From assembly GCA_013399305.1 (NCBI GenBank), contig VXAI01000160.1:14276-78275 (forward strand): a stretch of 64,000 bases of DNA, in the 5' to 3' direction. The notes beneath the pieces were generated by a model, which did not search any database, was not told the DNA's origin, and saw only the letters and a program-made list of their open reading frames with translations. Both the position numbers and the translations under genes were made by a program. Shown one piece after another: positions 63,537 to 64,000 of the stretch. How positions within the stretch are numbered: the stretch's first letter is position 1; every line of letters begins with the position of its first letter. The stretch comes from Rostratula benghalensis. Lineage: Eukaryota > Chordata > Aves > Charadriiformes > Rostratulidae.

Positions 63537-63600
63537 CCTTGCCTTGCCTTGCCTTGCCTTGCCTTGCCTTGCCTTGCCTTCCCTTCCCTTCCCTCCCCTC
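63537..63600 (-). repeat. (CCTTG)8 then CCCTT units (purine strand is minus)
   Basis: Eight perfect CCTTG units (63537-63576) are followed by CCTT, CCCTT and CCCTC units, then a T/C-rich tail to about 63670. On the minus strand this reads as A-rich/G-rich DNA leading into eight CAAGG units. It has the same order and the same unit number as the tract at 22405-22476. The Leu-Pro-Cys-Leu-Ala frames across it are artefacts. Confidence 0.95.
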
Positions 63601-63670
63601 CTTTTCCCTCTTTTTTTTTTTCTTTTTATTTTCCTCCTTCCATTTTTCCTTTTCCCTTTTGCTTTCTTTT
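63601..63670. repeat. T/C-rich low-complexity tract
   Basis: An almost pure pyrimidine stretch continuing from the CCTTG array, with a T run at about 63611-63621. Confidence 0.85.
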
Positions 63671-64000
63671 CAAACATCCTCTATTATGAATTGCTGCACT
63701 TGCCTTTTGAACATTTTCATCGTATCTCTGTTAGGGAACAAATACATTACAGTGGGAAAATGAAGCAGAGGAAAACATGTAGACATATCAATTGAGCCTG
63801 CTCACCAAGCACCTGGGCCCAAATACTTACACGTATAGACTTTGTGCATAAACAAATATGCCAGATGCACATAATTTTTCAGAAAGCTGATATGTACACA
63901 TAATATTAAATTTAGGAACATTTATGAATGTGCGTTGGATTTTGCTTATCCAAGAGCACAGGATATTTTTCTGTAAAGCTACTTGATAATACTAAGTGCT
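63671..64000. other. Intergenic DNA at the window edge
   Basis: AT-rich DNA in which nothing is recognised. Confidence 0.6.

Overview
The window is nuclear DNA from a vertebrate, almost certainly a bird. It is compact, AT-leaning, has a multi-exon gene with short introns, and its recognisable interspersed repeats are all CR1 LINEs; I saw no Alu, L1 or other mammal-type repeats. The species cannot be named from the sequence alone.

The only protein-coding gene I can support is PDCL3 (phosducin-like 3, also called PhLP2A or VIAF1). It lies on the + strand over the first 6.3 kb and its first exon (start codon) is outside the window to the left. Five coding exons (1104-1233, 1916-2000, 2692-2835, 3582-3790, 6115-6257) join in frame to the known 239-residue family, ending in an acidic tail and a TAA stop. 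The unusual point is the end of exon 3: with the donor expected from the family the frame meets a TAA in place of a Tyr codon, but a second possible donor six bases upstream would remove the stop and leave the frame intact with two residues lost. The choice between these is the most testable question in the window.

From about 7.2 kb to 64 kb I find no convincing second gene. This is an intergenic tract, consistent with (but not proving) the long interval that follows PDCL3 in other amniotes. It holds six CR1 copies or fragments of the usual avian type, counting a 60-base tail in PDCL3 intron 1 (705-763, 14226-15080, 16864-17172, 17826-17990, 34281-35236, 54786-55465), and two much older CR1-like relics (20690-21140, 22870-22945). 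It also holds a large pentanucleotide purine tract with an unresolved base (22436-22635), a matching pentanucleotide block in reverse orientation near the right end (63537-63600), a (GGT)n tract, several homopolymer tracts, and a few short CpG-retaining islands in otherwise CpG-poor DNA that are candidate conserved regulatory elements. Most open frames in this part are chance, low-complexity or antisense-to-CR1 frames.

No tRNA, rRNA, CRISPR array, operon or prokaryotic feature is present. I did not find a clear undescribed system. The best leads are the PDCL3 stop/donor change, the paired pentanucleotide arrays, the CpG-retaining blocks at 28.9-29.2 kb and 60.8-61.0 kb, and one exon-like open segment at 18052-18363.
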